Source of the DNA: Gigaspora margarita
Taxonomy: Eukaryota; Glomeromycota; Glomeromycetes; Diversisporales; Gigasporaceae
Assembly (NCBI GenBank): GCA_009809945.1
Contig: WTPW01000326.1
Coordinates: 225,491-289,490, forward strand
Direction of reading: 5' to 3'
Length of the DNA stretch: 64,000 nucleotides
Part shown: positions 45,304 through 56,032 of the stretch, one piece after another
How positions within the stretch are numbered: position 1 is the first letter of the stretch
How the letters are laid out: each line of letters begins with the position of its first letter
Translations under genes and position numbers: made by a program
Notes under the pieces: model-generated
Seen by the model: the letters and a program-made list of their open reading frames with translations, nothing else
Databases searched by the model: none
What the model was told of the DNA's origin: nothing

Positions 45304-46540
45304 TTACTCCTTTATAAAATAAGCAGGCCTGAAGGTGCAAATCATTTTTAAAAACTTTGCAGATCTGTGTCTAAAGTTAGGAAAAGTTCCTTCTAAATGG
45401 AAAACAGCTCTTATATACCTGATACCAAAGGACAAAGTTTGGGAATGTAACTTGGATAAAACAAGACTAATAGTACTACTCAAGGTCTTTAGAAAGTGTA
45501 CCACAAAATTTCTAACCAAAAGCCTCAAAATTTTAAAGAAAAGAAACATCTTGCAAGGACCAAATTTTGCTGGCTTGCTGGGTAATTCTACGAAAGAACC
45601 CATACATATACTAAATACAATTATAGAAGAAGCAAAGGAGAAAAAGTGAGAACTTTGAAACCTTTTTCAAGACATGAAGAAGGCATTTGATTCAGTAAAT
45701 TTGAAGATGCTCACAAGGGCCTTGGAAAGGATCAAGATCCCTATTGTAACTGCTAAATTTATCTTGGACCTTTTCGAAGAAAGGAAATTGAGAGTCATAA
45801 CAAGTTACAGACTGATGGATGAAATAGGTGCAAATAGAGGAATTGACCAAGGTGAGGTCCTCTCAACCCTCATCTGGAGGATATATGGGGTACAGACAAT
45901 AGAAATAGCCCTTTTTTACATATATCTTATTTTGAGATAATCAAGTTTAATCATTTGTTTTGATTTTCGGACTAATCCAGAATTAATCAAATTTCACAAT
46001 TTTGATTGATTAAAGGTAGCATGTGACTATCGGATAATCACGTGTTGTGCTATCTCTATGCAGACTCATGTAATTTTTCTTTTACATTATCTTGAATTTT
46101 TATTATGCATATCGACTTTCATTTATAATTGAAAAGTGTCAATCATATCAAAATTTATATGAATCTAATAAAAACTCATTTTTCAAAAAATTGTAAAAAT
46201 GGGCTGTTTTAATTGACCACACCCCATATTATGACCCTCTGCTTCACATATACAAAAAGAAAAAGTTTTTGGATATACAGTTCAGATTAATAGAGAAAAA
46301 AAGAAAAGGCTAGATCTAGAGGGAATGGCAGAAGCAAGACAAGCAGTGATAACGTATGCTGATGACACAACTTGGATAGCATCCAGTAAAGAGCAGCTTA
46401 CCCAAATGTTATGTCTGGCTAATGAGTTTTACCAACTAAATAGAATTAAAGTAAACAGGGCCAAGTCAAAACTAGTAGTATTAAACTCAGAGAAATCAAA
46501 TATAGAAAAAGACATTCTTTTTGGAGATACTCAATAATAG
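45304..46540 (+). pseudogene. LINE reverse transcriptase domain, split by a MITE
   Basis: The RT blocks appear in order: LGKVPSKWKTALIYLIPK, TRLIVLLKVFRK, ILQGPNFAGLLGNST, FQDMKKAFDSVNLKML (motif A, catalytic Asp), RGIDQGEVLSTLIWRI (motif B) and, after the MITE, YYDPLLHIYKKKK and AVITYADDTTWIASS (motif C, YADD at about 46357). Two TGA codons precede the FQDM block; one replaces an expected Trp. It copies LINE RNA at the nicked target in intact relatives. Confidence 0.85.
45886..46226. mobile_element. 341 bp TA-flanked MITE inside the LINE RT
   Basis: Ends TGGGGTACAGACAATAGA and, on the minus strand, TGGGGTGTGGTCAATTAA, then AACAGCCC-like sequence. TA is duplicated at 45884-45885 and 46227-46228. 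Removing the element and one TA restores the reading frame across IWRI and YYDPLL. Tc1/mariner-type target, no transposase. Confidence 0.85.
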
Positions 46541-47880
46541 TGGAAAAGAGTATCAGTGACGTCAAGTTTCTGGGTACCTATTTATGTACAACATGAAGTT
46601 TGCCAAATATCAAAAAGAAAATCAAAAAAGTTATCTCACTTTTTGTATATATACTGAACAAAAAGTGAGTTACTGCTAGTCAGTTAACGTATATCAATAA
46701 CCAAGTCTTGTTATCTAAAATCAAGTATGTCTTACAAGCCCTCGTCTTAACAGAAAAGGAACTCAGAAAAATTCACCAACCAGTGCTAAATCTTTTTAAA
46801 AAGAAATTAGGAATCGTAAAAACTGCACCAAATAATATATTGACACACAAAGAGGACTTAAGTGTTTAACCTCTAGCCAGTTCACTGCTCGCAAAACAGG
46901 CAGTCTCACTACTAAAAAGACTAAATAGCACAGGTTAGGTTGAGCAGATAACCAAAATATGGATGAGACAGGGAATCCTTAGGGAATGCATAATACAAGA
47001 TATATGAAAACATCAAGAAGTTAAGCTAAATAAGAGAGTTTGGTGTAGTAATATTGCAGTAAATACAATAGAACAATGTAAGAATTTGGACCTAATTTTT
47101 GATATGATAGAAGGTAGCTAGCATTTACAAGAAAATGGGCCCACTATTATTAGCATGCTGGACAGTAGATTAGAAAAGCAAAGTAAACAGATACGTATAG
47201 ATTTGGGGCTCTTTTTTGTCAAACAACTGCTGGATCAAAGTGGTAAAAACCTATTAATATGGCAGCAGGTAAAGACAGCACAGGGTACAAATTGTAGAGG
47301 AAAGGTTTTCCTTTAGTTCTGAAAACTAGAAGAGCTTCTAATTGATAATGCAGAAAACCATAAAATCAAAGAAGACCTTTTTAGCAATGATATAAATACC
47401 TTTACACTTCAACCGCATTGTGAGAATGTTATATTAGTAAACAATGAATATGGTTCACACAAAAGAATATGAGGAAGTGGCACCTAGGCAGGGTCACTAA
47501 ACTACTAGAAAAGTTAGCACTCATTGAACATTGGACTAAAATGCATATACAAGGAGACAAATATAGTTTGTTAAAATGTGAAGGTTGTAATCTTAATACA
47601 AAAGGCAAGGAAAATGGATGCAAGTTCAACTGTAACAGAAATCTGATTAAAGGTGCAGTGGCAGAAATTTTAAAAAGAGAAAACAACTGAATAACAAACT
47701 TTCTTACAGTACTGCTTAAAGACAAGCCTGAGTACTACTTGATCCCAGTGCAAGAACTTTTGTTACTTCAACTAAAAGAAATAGAGATGCAGAACGTAAG
47801 TTAGTCAAGTCACAAAACTTTACAAAAAAGGTTAAAAACCTCATTTTAGAAAACCTGAAAAAAATATGACAGAGAACCTG
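46541..47880 (+). pseudogene. LINE region between RT and RNase H
   Basis: RT thumb and linker sequence, heavily broken. Readable pieces include 47469-47690 with CEGCNLNTKGKENGCKFNC, a Cys-rich motif that may be a zinc site. Matching linker sequence of the LINE fragment at 11.25 kb also carries a Cys cluster before RNase H. Confidence 0.55.
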
Positions 47881-48320
47881 GAGAACTATTGTTTTTACAT
47901 AGACGGATCTTGGATACAGCTGAGAGAAGATAGAAGCAGAATTGACAAAATAGGTACAGGATAGATTCAGGTGGTTAATGAGGAAAATACAAGGTTTATA
48001 GCAGAGAAAGTTGGAGTAACCCACTGGCCTTCTTCTACAAGGCCGAACTAATTGCAATTCTGTGTACATTGCTAACAACCAAGGCAGATGCTAATGTAGT
48101 AATAAAGACAGACTCTTTAGCAGCAATTAATAGTATAAATAGTTATATGTATAACGCAGGTTTTAAAGATATGCTTAAATATAGGAATAGAGTAGTACTA
48201 GACAAAATAGTAGAAATAGTTCAATATAAGAGGCTTAAAATCAAATTTTGCAAAGTTAGAGCACACGCAGGTATTAAATGAAACGAAGAGATAGACAAAT
48301 TGGCAAAAGAGGGGGCACTA
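47880..48320 (+). pseudogene. LINE RNase H domain
   Basis: YIDGSW near 47894 (Asp), AELIAIL near 48044 after a frameshift (Glu), IKTDSLAAINSINSY near 48104 (Asp), KVRAHAGIK then TGA, NEEIDKLAKEGA near 48253-48315 (His and Asp). The TGA lies where Trp is expected. Confidence 0.8.
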
Positions 48321-49310
48321 TGTGATACTAGTTGGATTCTTTCATTTAAGCAACCCAAGCATTGGTGTTGTAACTTGAAGTAGAAAGAAAATATAATCGA
48401 GATTCTGTCTAGAAAGTTTATACTATAAGTTTAATAGCGATATATATAAGTTGAATGGTATTTATTGAAGAAGAATAGACGCTACAGAGATGAAGATCCA
48501 GAAGAAGAAACGAATTGGTTCTTTTGTTGGGAAAGCCTGAAGGAAATCAAAGGTCCAAAATGCAGATCAAAAGATATAGTAACAGCTTAGTAACAAAAAT
48601 CAAGGGACTCTTCCAAGTACTGTCCACAAAAACAGAATTGTACAAGAGAAAACTGAACATTTACTTAGACCCATACTGCGTCTTATGTTGAGATCAAGAG
48701 GCAGAAACAATGGACTATCTAACCTGTTGCAGAGCTTTAGAACATATATGGCTCAAGTTAGAGGCATGGGCAATAAGTCTTGCCTGGGCATACCTCAAGG
48801 ATGAAACCAGAGCTATTATAATATACGAGATCTTTGTATGGTCATCCTGCATAAAATGAGACAAGAAAGAGTCAGAGCATGACAGGACTACATAAGAGGC
48901 CTGGTAAAGTAAAGAATTATAGAAAAGTTTCGGCTATTATTAACAAGCATCAAAGAGATACATGACACAGTCAGAGCATTGATGCATGTATACCAGGAAG
49001 GCTTCTATAGGGTAATATGGGTAAAATACTGTAATAAAATGTGTGAATGGGAAAATTCAACAGGCATCATGAGAGCAAAGAAAAGAGGAGCAGAAGACAT
49101 ACAACCCTGTCAACAAACTAATATACAAGAACCCGCAAAGAAGAAAAGAAAGCCAAACAGCAATACCAAATCACAGAATCCAAGTATTTGGAAAATTCTA
49201 AAAGAAAAACTCATCAAAACCAAGAAGCTTGTGTATGAGACTCTGAGCAAACAAATTTTTAGTTCCCTACCATCTGTATGGTGGATCAAGTCAAAATATT
49301 AAAAGAGGAG
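48321..49310 (+). pseudogene. LINE C-terminal region
   Basis: After KQPKHWCCNLK a stretch reads IYKLNGIY, TGA, RRID. At about 48670 YCVLC, TGA, DQEAETMDYLTCCRALEHIW resembles the zinc-binding region after RNase H. The last frame, 48979-49302, is 107 codons and ends with a Lys-rich tail (PAKKKRKPNS). Confidence 0.65.
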
Positions 49311-49631
49311 AAAAAAAAATTTGATTATTATACTTTCAGAAATATATATGTATATAATATAGCAATAATTATAATAACATATGTAAATAGAAAGCAGCAA
49401 TATGAGAGGTAATTATTTTACGGTAGCTAAGTAACAAGTTATATCTATATTTAAAATACATGTTACAATGTATATGGGCATAGATAGCAAACATCAGTGC
49501 GACAACCAAACATGGGTCATTGATTTCAAGAAGACTGAGTATAAATTTAATATATTGTTAATAGTCATTGTATATAATAATGAAATCTATTTAATAAAGT
49601 TAACGCGTGGTTGCCAAAGTTAAAAAAAAAA
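49311..49631 (+). other. LINE 3' UTR and A-tail
   Basis: Non-coding, with AATAAAG at about 49594 and an A-run at 49622-49631 directly followed by the second half of the split foldback element. Confidence 0.65.
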
Positions 49632-49930
49632 CTTAATCAGAAGATCAAAATACATATATCATGAAATTTACAATGAAATTGAAGAACTTTTTATTAAATG
49701 GATTTTAATTTTTACATTCAACAAAAAGATTAAATTTTATTAACAGAATATATTTTTTGAATGTAAAAATTAAAAGTCAAATAATAAAAAGTACTTTTTT
49801 TTATAAAACTTTCAGAATAGGCATAATTTAGTCTTCCAAATAAGTTTATTTAAGCGCTAATAACCAATTTACATAGTAGAATTTAGACTTTACTATGTAA
49901 TAACTATTGGCGATTGGCCAAAAATCTTAA
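49632..49930. repeat. Right half of the foldback element split by the LINE
   Basis: It resumes with CAGAAGATCAAAATACATAT and carries the hairpin centre (ATTCAACAAAAAGATT and its mirror) and the mirror arm ending ATAGTAGAATTTAGACTTTA. Confidence 0.65.
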
Positions 49931-49976
49931 AAATTAAAAATATATAATGTTACATATATATATATATATTATATAT

Positions 49977-50544
49977 TAGGGGTCTTAGTAGGTCAGGTTG
50001 GGTCCTAACCCAGGTTAGACCTACTTGGGTCAAAACTAACCTGTGTCTGACCTGCCTCATGTCAAACCTGACCTGGGTCTGACCCGCCTTATATCAAACC
50101 TGATCTGGGTCTGACCCAACCCAACCCGGGTTAAACCCAGGTCGATAATAGTCACTACATAGTAAAGTCTAAAATTTACTATGTGAATAGATAAAGACCA
50201 CTTAAGTAAACTTGTTTGGAAGATCGAACTGCATAAACTCTAAAATTTTCATCCAAATTGGAGAGATTTTATTATTTGACTTTTAATTTTTACGCTCAAT
50301 GCAAAAAATTAGAATCTTTTTAAAAAAAATGTTCAACAAATGTAAAAATTAAAAGTTAAATAATAAAATTTCTCCAATTTGGATAAAAATTTCAAAGTAC
50401 ATGTATTTAGATCTTCCAAGTAAGTTTACTTAAGCAGATTTTATCAATTTACATAGTAAAATTTGGACTTTACTATGTAATAAATACTTGTGATCATTGT
50501 ATATAATCTGATCTGCACCAGACCTGACCTAGCTAAAACCCCTA
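49977..50544. mobile_element. hAT-type element with GGTCTGACC repeats and a foldback core
   Basis: Ends TAGGGGTCTTAGTAGGTCAG and, on the minus strand, TAGGGGTTTTAGCTAGGTCA. Flanks TTATATAT and TTATATAC are an 8 bp TSD with one mismatch. CTGACCTGGGTCTGACCC-type repeats fill the left side. The core, 50148-50490, is the same large foldback found in the AAATAAGC-family elements, here inside hAT ends. Confidence 0.75.
50148..50490. repeat. Foldback core, arms about 150 bp
   Basis: CTACATAGTAAAGTCTAAAA, ACTTAAGTAAACTTGTTTGG and TCCAAATTGGAGAGATTTTA are mirrored by TAAAATTTCTCCAATTTGGA, TAAGTTTACTTAAG and GGACTTTACTATGTA. Same core as 30870-31220. Confidence 0.8.
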
Positions 50545-50551
50545 TTATATA

Positions 50552-52159
50552 CAGGGGGCTGATAGTGCATCATGGACACTTTTTAAAAATTTATACCAAG
50601 CTAAATAAATATAATATCAAGCTTAAAAAGTTTATTAAGTCTAAAGCTTTTAAATAAAAAAAAATTATAAAATTCTATGTAGTAGTTTTTAAAATAATTA
50701 AGGTAATACAAATTTGTATTATGTTACACTAGTACAAAACTAGTAATTTTAATATAAATTATATAATAAATAGAATTACTAAATATAGTAACATATAAAC
50801 TTAATTTTTTATTAAATAAATTAATTTTTTTTAAATAATATTATTTAATATAACAAATTAGGGTGTGGCAACTTAGGATATTGGTTAAGTTGTCACCTCC
50901 CAAGCAGCAGGTTGTGAGTTCGAATCCCACTTGGCACTAGTTTGAAAATTAAAATTACGGCTGTATTACTGAACTGATCTTTGTCGATAGGTTGGATCAT
51001 ACAAAGATCTGTAACTCAGATTATACCATTAAAATAGGAGATCCTAGAAATAGGATTATGTAACACCTGGGAATCTAAAGATTAGAACTCGTTTGGCAAG
51101 ACCTGAGTGAAGAAGCCAGACTTTTGACGGTACTATAAAACAGATTTGAATTGGGTTCTGGGAAAGCTGATGTTAAGACTTTCGGGTATAGGTCCTCACC
51201 AACCAGACTGCTGGAGTCACACTAGAAGAAAAGGTCATGTGTTACAAAAGCATGAACCAAGAAAAGGGAGACCATAAAGGCATTTTAAAGCCTGGCTAAC
51301 CAATCCTTCTGGGTATTTAAATTGGGAGTTTTGTGAATTACCAGAGTGTACTCATGAAGATAAAGGATAGGGTACTGGGATCTGGGAACTTCATAAGGGC
51401 AGGGTAACAGTAGCGGTTTAATAGTTCGCTCTGACTGCAAGTATACAGGTAAAGCTATAGCAGATGTTACTTAAAAAACTGGGGATATTAAAAAGACTAA
51501 GACGTGGGACCTGCACCTCTGGGGCATTTCTGGGTTAGATGGTATGCAGGTTATATATATACGGGAGCTATGGTTGATAAAAATGATATATACCATTGCC
51601 AGTAAAATCTCCAAATCTAAATCAACTAGTAGAAAATGCTAAAAAAAAAAAAATATATATATATATATAACAAATTATATATTTTTTTAACATTTTTAAA
51701 ATTTTTAAAAAATATTTATAAAATTATTATATATAGCAATAAAAATTATTACTTTTAGAAATTAATTAATTTAAATTAATATTTTAACTTTTACTTTAAA
51801 AAATCATAAAAAATTTAAAATTTTTTAAAAAATTATAAAAATTTCAAATTATATATAATTTGTTATATTAAATAACTTTGTAAAATTAAAAATTTAGTTT
51901 ATTTAATAAAAAATTAATTTTTACTATAAAAATATAATTTAAATAATTTTTTTAATATTACTAGCTTCGTACTGGAGTAAAATTACAAAATTTTGTATTA
52001 TCTTAATTATTTTAAAACAACTGCATAGAATTTTATAATTTTTTTTATTTAAAAGCCTTAGATTTAATAAACTTTTTTTATAATTTTTAGCTTGATATTA
52101 TATTTATTTAGCATGGTATAAATTTTTAAAAAGTGTCCACAATGCACTGTTACCCCCTG
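50552..52159. mobile_element. Long-TIR hAT-like foldback element, split by a tRNA-headed retroposon
   Basis: About 300 bp at each end are inverted copies, starting CAGGGGGCTGATAGTGCATC and, on the minus strand, CAGGGGGTAACAGTGCATTG, both continuing GGACACTTTTTAAAAATTTA. CAGGGG ends suggest hAT, but the flanks are (TA)n so the TSD is ambiguous. It abuts the right end of the preceding hAT element. No ORF. Confidence 0.65.
50861..51664 (+). mobile_element. Long tRNA-headed retroposon B (SINE-like, 0.80 kb)
   Basis: ATATAACAAATTA (13 bp) is duplicated at 50848-50860 and 51665-51677. The head is tRNA-like over about 75 bases, with TTAGGATATTGGTTAAG as degenerate A box and GAGTTCGAATCCC (50916) as B box, T-stem pairs included. 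The body is GC-richer than its surroundings and non-coding; GTAGCGGTTTAATAGTTCG then CTCTGACTGCAAGTATACAGG (51410-51449) is shared with the fragment at 13937-14197. The 3' end is an A-run merging into (TA)n. Confidence 0.82.
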
Positions 52160-52185
52160 TATATTATATATATTATATTATATAT

Positions 52186-52500
52186 AGGACCTGATAATTG
52201 TCTACCCCACCCCCTAAAAAATCAGCTAATAAATGGTGCTCCCCTAACCTACTTTCATTGTTTAAATAAAGTTGTTCAAAGCATATTTTTACATATTTTT
52301 TCATTTAAAATTAGAAAATATTTGTTTTTAGCAAAGTTACATTTTTATTTTGTACAAAATCATCAAAATTTTAATCTGATTTTTAAGCTCAATTTTTTTC
52401 TCTTCTTGTTTTATATTTCTGAAAATTTTAATTTTAAGCTAATATTCAGAAGAAAAACATTATAGATTCAAAGTTTATAGTAATTTTATATGTTTTTTAT
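52186..52500 (-). repeat. Inverted repeat pair, right member, with the foldback empty site
   Basis: Reverse copy of 40812-41073 plus 41484-41515, here without the 410 bp foldback. On the minus strand AAAGTAGGTTAGGGGAGCAC runs unbroken. A 110-codon plus-strand frame across it has no known motif and is probably chance. Confidence 0.65.
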
Positions 52501-52575
52501 AAGATGTTGATAAATATTACAGGCTGCTATATTACAGGTTAATAAGATTGACCAATTAGGTCACAAGATCCTGTA

Positions 52576-53002
52576 TAGTACTAGACAGCAAAAACTATTC
52601 ATTTTTTTGCTATTGTTTAAAGTCTAATAACTTCACAACAAGTAAATATTTTAAAAATCCCTCTTACAAATTTTTTATTTGTAACCTAAACTACAAATCT
52701 GTAAGAAATTTTGATATTTGGCTTTTTAAAGAAGTTATAAGGGTTTAAAGGTTAGCAACTTTTATAGTAAAATAAAAATTTGGTGCAGGACAATTAACCA
52801 ATCAGATTGCTGCTTAATTATGTGCTCACGATTTGATTGGTTAATATTTATTATTAAAAATTACTAAATACAGTATAAAATCATTTTTATATTTTAATCA
52901 ATTATAATTTTGTTACAAAAAATTAGCCAATCAGAATTGTTATGAAATTCTCAAATTTGGTGCTTTTAAAAAAAAATGTATGGTTTTTGCTGTCCAGTAC
53001 TA
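52576..53002. mobile_element. MITE, CAGTACTGG family, copy 5
   Basis: 427 bp; ends TAGTACTAGACAGCAAAAAC and, on the minus strand, TAGTACTGGACAGCAAAAAC. Very similar inside to copy 1 (AAATCCCTCTTACAAATT, CCAATCAG repeats). TA is present on the left; the right side reads AT. Confidence 0.8.
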
Positions 53003-54404
53003 ATAACAAAAACAAATAAAAATTAGAAAAAATTACAAAAATAAAAATTTTAAATATCTTGAAATTTCATTATATAAACTAGCCTTGGGCTTCTAATTAA
53101 AAGTTTTTAATACTTGATTTAGCATATATATTCCCTCTAACTCTAACCTTAACCTTAACTAATAATAATTTTTTTAAATATTAATCTGTAATATCACAAT
53201 TTGTTAAATTTAACAAAATTCTTTTTATATTTGTATGAATGATATAGAGAATTAATTTAGGGACTGCCTATTTCCGCCATGGAATTTTGCTATTTTCACT
53301 ATATTTACACAAAAATTTCTATTTTTAGATTTTAATATAATATTGCATATTAGTGTTTCAATCCTATTCTTCAAGGGCCATCTGGATTAAATTCGGATTC
53401 TACTTTGTGTATCCGGATAATAATCCGAATCTGGATAAATCTGAATTCAATTATTTTATATGAGCACAAAGTGCCATCACTTTACTTATTACATTCACGA
53501 ATTTGGCTACAAATGCTAATATGATGCTGTTCTATTTGAAATATACAAAATTTGAATAATTTATTTCAAATATCTAACAAAATGAAATACCAATTTCGAA
53601 TTTAATAAATTAACAAGAAACATATCAGACAAATGCAGTGAGCTGTTCGAAATATAATTAAATTTTGTGCATCAAAAGATTAAGGTCGTATTTAGTGTAG
53701 GAAGTTCTATAGCAAATTATTGCAGGTTTTTTTTTAGTTGATACTAGAGATTTGACCTGGGTAGGTGTCACCCAGATATCTAATAATTATTCGAATAAAT
53801 GCTATCTGAATTGGAACTCTAGATTGGTTAATCAGAAAAAATTTATTTAAAAATCTGTTTAATTAAATTTTATATGATACTAAATATAGATTTGATTTTC
53901 ATATAGTGTATCGAACACCCAATATAGTATGAATTTGAATAAAAAAAAGAAATAAAATAAAAAAATAAACAAAAAAAATTTAAAAAATGAATTATTAGCT
54001 CGTATTGGAATTAACAGTTGTAGTTTTTATCATTTCTATCACAATATACTGTAAAATTTTGTTACAAAACTTACTGATTATTGTGGTGATTTACTGTAAA
54101 AAAAATTCTGTACGGATGACCAGAATTGTATAGTATGGGAAATTACAGTATGGTGCTGGTATGGTATTTTCAAAATCAATATGGTATGGGTAAGCATATC
54201 AGTATTGTACACCTTGAATCTTTAAAAGTCTGTACCATACTGATCTGGTGTTATATATATTAGCATTAGGGTTAGAATTATAGCAGATTATATAATATGG
54301 TACAGGTTTTAAAAATCAGCCTGTATTTTACTGACCTGCTCATCTATATCATAGTGATCAGCTAAAATTTTGGAATCAGAAGGGGTGTAAAATACCTGTA
54401 TTCC

Positions 54405-54612
54405 GGGACACTTGAAGATCAAGTACCCCAGTGATCATCATATCACGTAAATTTATGCAATATCGTTATTTGTTTCCTTGCACTAACTAAATTGGCCTAA
54501 ACTATACCAAATACTATCACCTAACCCTAACACTAGAAGCTGAATGATTATTCGAGTGATGTGATGACCACGAATATATTACTGGTACTTGATCTTCAAT
54601 CTTCCCCATATC
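54405..54612. mobile_element. 200 bp MITE, TTGAAGATCAAGTACC ends
   Basis: CTTGAAGATCAAGTACCCCA on the left and, on the minus strand, ATTGAAGATCAAGTACCAGT on the right, then GATCATC- or GTCATCACATCAC-like sequence. Nested in the hAT element. Confidence 0.65.
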
Positions 54613-55247
54613 CATTCATTCTATACTGATCTGCTGTAACCTCCCAATATTTGGTTGTTTCATGATTTACCGTAAAAAATTTTGTCGTGATTAAACGAAT
54701 TTGAATTGCAATGACATTCTTGATCATAACTTGCTCATCCTATATTAGTCTTAACATTTTGACCATGGGTTGTATAAACTATCAAAAATCGTTAAAGCAT
54801 AATAACTTGATTATTATCATATTTTGAATATAACCATAGTTTTATTGGTTGGTAGATCAATATAAAACAACGAACTACATAAATCTCTGAGAAAATTAGT
54901 GATTATCAGATGACCTGGGCGGCAAAAATTCTGACCAAAAATTTACAAAAAATAGAAAAACTAGAAATCAATCATCTAAATCTTTGGTGAATGTAATTTT
55001 TCTTAATATTAACTAATATATTCGAACAATTGTTCTTGTTCTTCTTCTCACTTGCATTCTTGTACTTGTTCTTGAACTTGAGACCATTATGCAAAACGTG
55101 CTCAAATTCATGAAACATTTGATTGACTTTTTTTAGCTATTTTTTTCGCACAAAATAGTAAATATTAGAAATCAAACAACAGAAGCAAATTTGGCAAAAT
55201 TACGTTTCTCAATTTTAAGAGAGTTGTTTAAAAAAGTTGTTTAAATT

Positions 55248-55428
55248 AAAGCTGATTTGAAAATTAGTAGAACACGTGATGAATTTTATAGATCATCTGC
55301 AAATTTCAATAATTATTTTTCGGTAATAACAGTTTAATTTTTTGATAATATAATTTTAGAGTATCGAAAAACTACTATCGAAATTTGGATGATCATTGCA
55401 TGTGTCCCACTAATTTTCAAATCAGCTA
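55248..55428. mobile_element. 180 bp MITE, AGCTGATTTGAAAATTAGT ends
   Basis: AGCTGATTTGAAAATTAGT occurs at both ends in inverted orientation, then RGRACAC. The arms continue imperfectly toward the centre. Nested in the hAT element. Confidence 0.65.
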
Positions 55429-55669
55429 TAATAAATAATCGCACTTACCAAAGGGAGTGTAATATTTATCGATCACATGATATTTAGAATTATGATCCGG
55501 ATAATCCTTATCCTTATCCATAAATATTACGGATCTATCTGGTTAAAGTTAATGGATACGGATATCTGTATTCAATCCGAATAATCAGATCCATTCGGAT
55601 TAGCAGATTACGGATCGAAACACTATTGTATATTATAATTTTAATTATCTTCAATTGACACAACTTGAT

Positions 55670-56032
55670 TTAGGTTACCAAAACAAGACTAGTATAATGT
55701 TATACAATATTAGCAGCATGTAACCAAAAATTATTTTTGCGAAAACAATGCACTGGTCTTTGTTTAACATATGTGCATATGTTGTGTAACCAATATATGT
55801 ACTGTAATTGGTAGATTTAGGGTTAGGGTGGGCTGGAATTATATCTAACCCGCTGGGGGCATTATCATGATAGTCCCATCAGCATTAAGCTTAATGCCAG
55901 CCAACCCAGTATTAGGTTACCAAAATAAGACTTGTATAATGTTATACAACATTAGTGATGTGTAACCAAAAATTATTTTATGCACTGGGCCTTTGTGTAA
56001 TATAAGTGTATATGTTATTTTGAATTCTAAAA
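55670..56032. repeat. Two direct copies of a 120 bp unit
   Basis: 55670-55795 and 55912-56030 match: GGTTACCAAAAYAAGACT, GTATAATGTTATACAA, TGTAACCAAAAATTATTTT, GCACTGGKCYTTTGT. Each unit has GGTTAC and GTAACC near its ends. The spacer holds TAGGGTTAGGG. Confidence 0.65.

Larger units (their letters stand above)
41713..49631 (+). mobile_element. Nearly full-length decayed LINE (7.9 kb) with ORF1, endonuclease, RT, RNase H
   Basis: It has a 5' region without long frames, ORF1, an AP-type endonuclease, RT, RNase H, a C-terminal region and a 3' UTR ending in an A-run at 49622-49631. It splits a foldback element; CTTAAGTAG (41704-41712) and CTTAATCAG (49632-49640) are its likely decayed TSD. A 341 bp TA-flanked MITE sits in the RT. 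Many stops and frameshifts make it dead. The domain order matches APE-type, RNase H-containing LINEs (I/Jockey-like group), and the RT resembles Glomeromycotina copies (inference). Confidence 0.85.
53350..55625. mobile_element. 2.3 kb hAT element with ATCCGGAT-type subterminal repeats
   Basis: Ends TAGTGTTTCAATCC and, on the minus strand, TAGTGTTTCGATCC. Flanks TTGCATAT (53342-53349) and TTGTATAT (55626-55633) are an 8 bp TSD with one C/T change. AATTCGGATT, ATCCGGATAA and CATTCGGATT motifs repeat near both ends. It contains at least two smaller MITEs (54405, 55248) and no transposase. CpG is frequent. Confidence 0.82.

Noticed and set aside
47429-48078. Minus-strand frames of 98 and 120 codons
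   Set aside because: Shadows of the plus-strand LINE coding sequence; no domains.
41713-49631. Alternative genetic code with TGA = Trp
   Set aside because: TAG and TAA also occur in frame and frameshifts are frequent, so decay explains the stops better.
50861-50940. Functional tRNA gene
   Set aside because: The acceptor stem does not pair properly and the sequence is the head of a TSD-flanked, A-tailed insertion; the same holds at 32153 and 61548.
52133-52465. 110-codon plus-strand frame
   Set aside because: It crosses the boundary of two repeats, and its homologue at 40.8 kb does not keep the frame.
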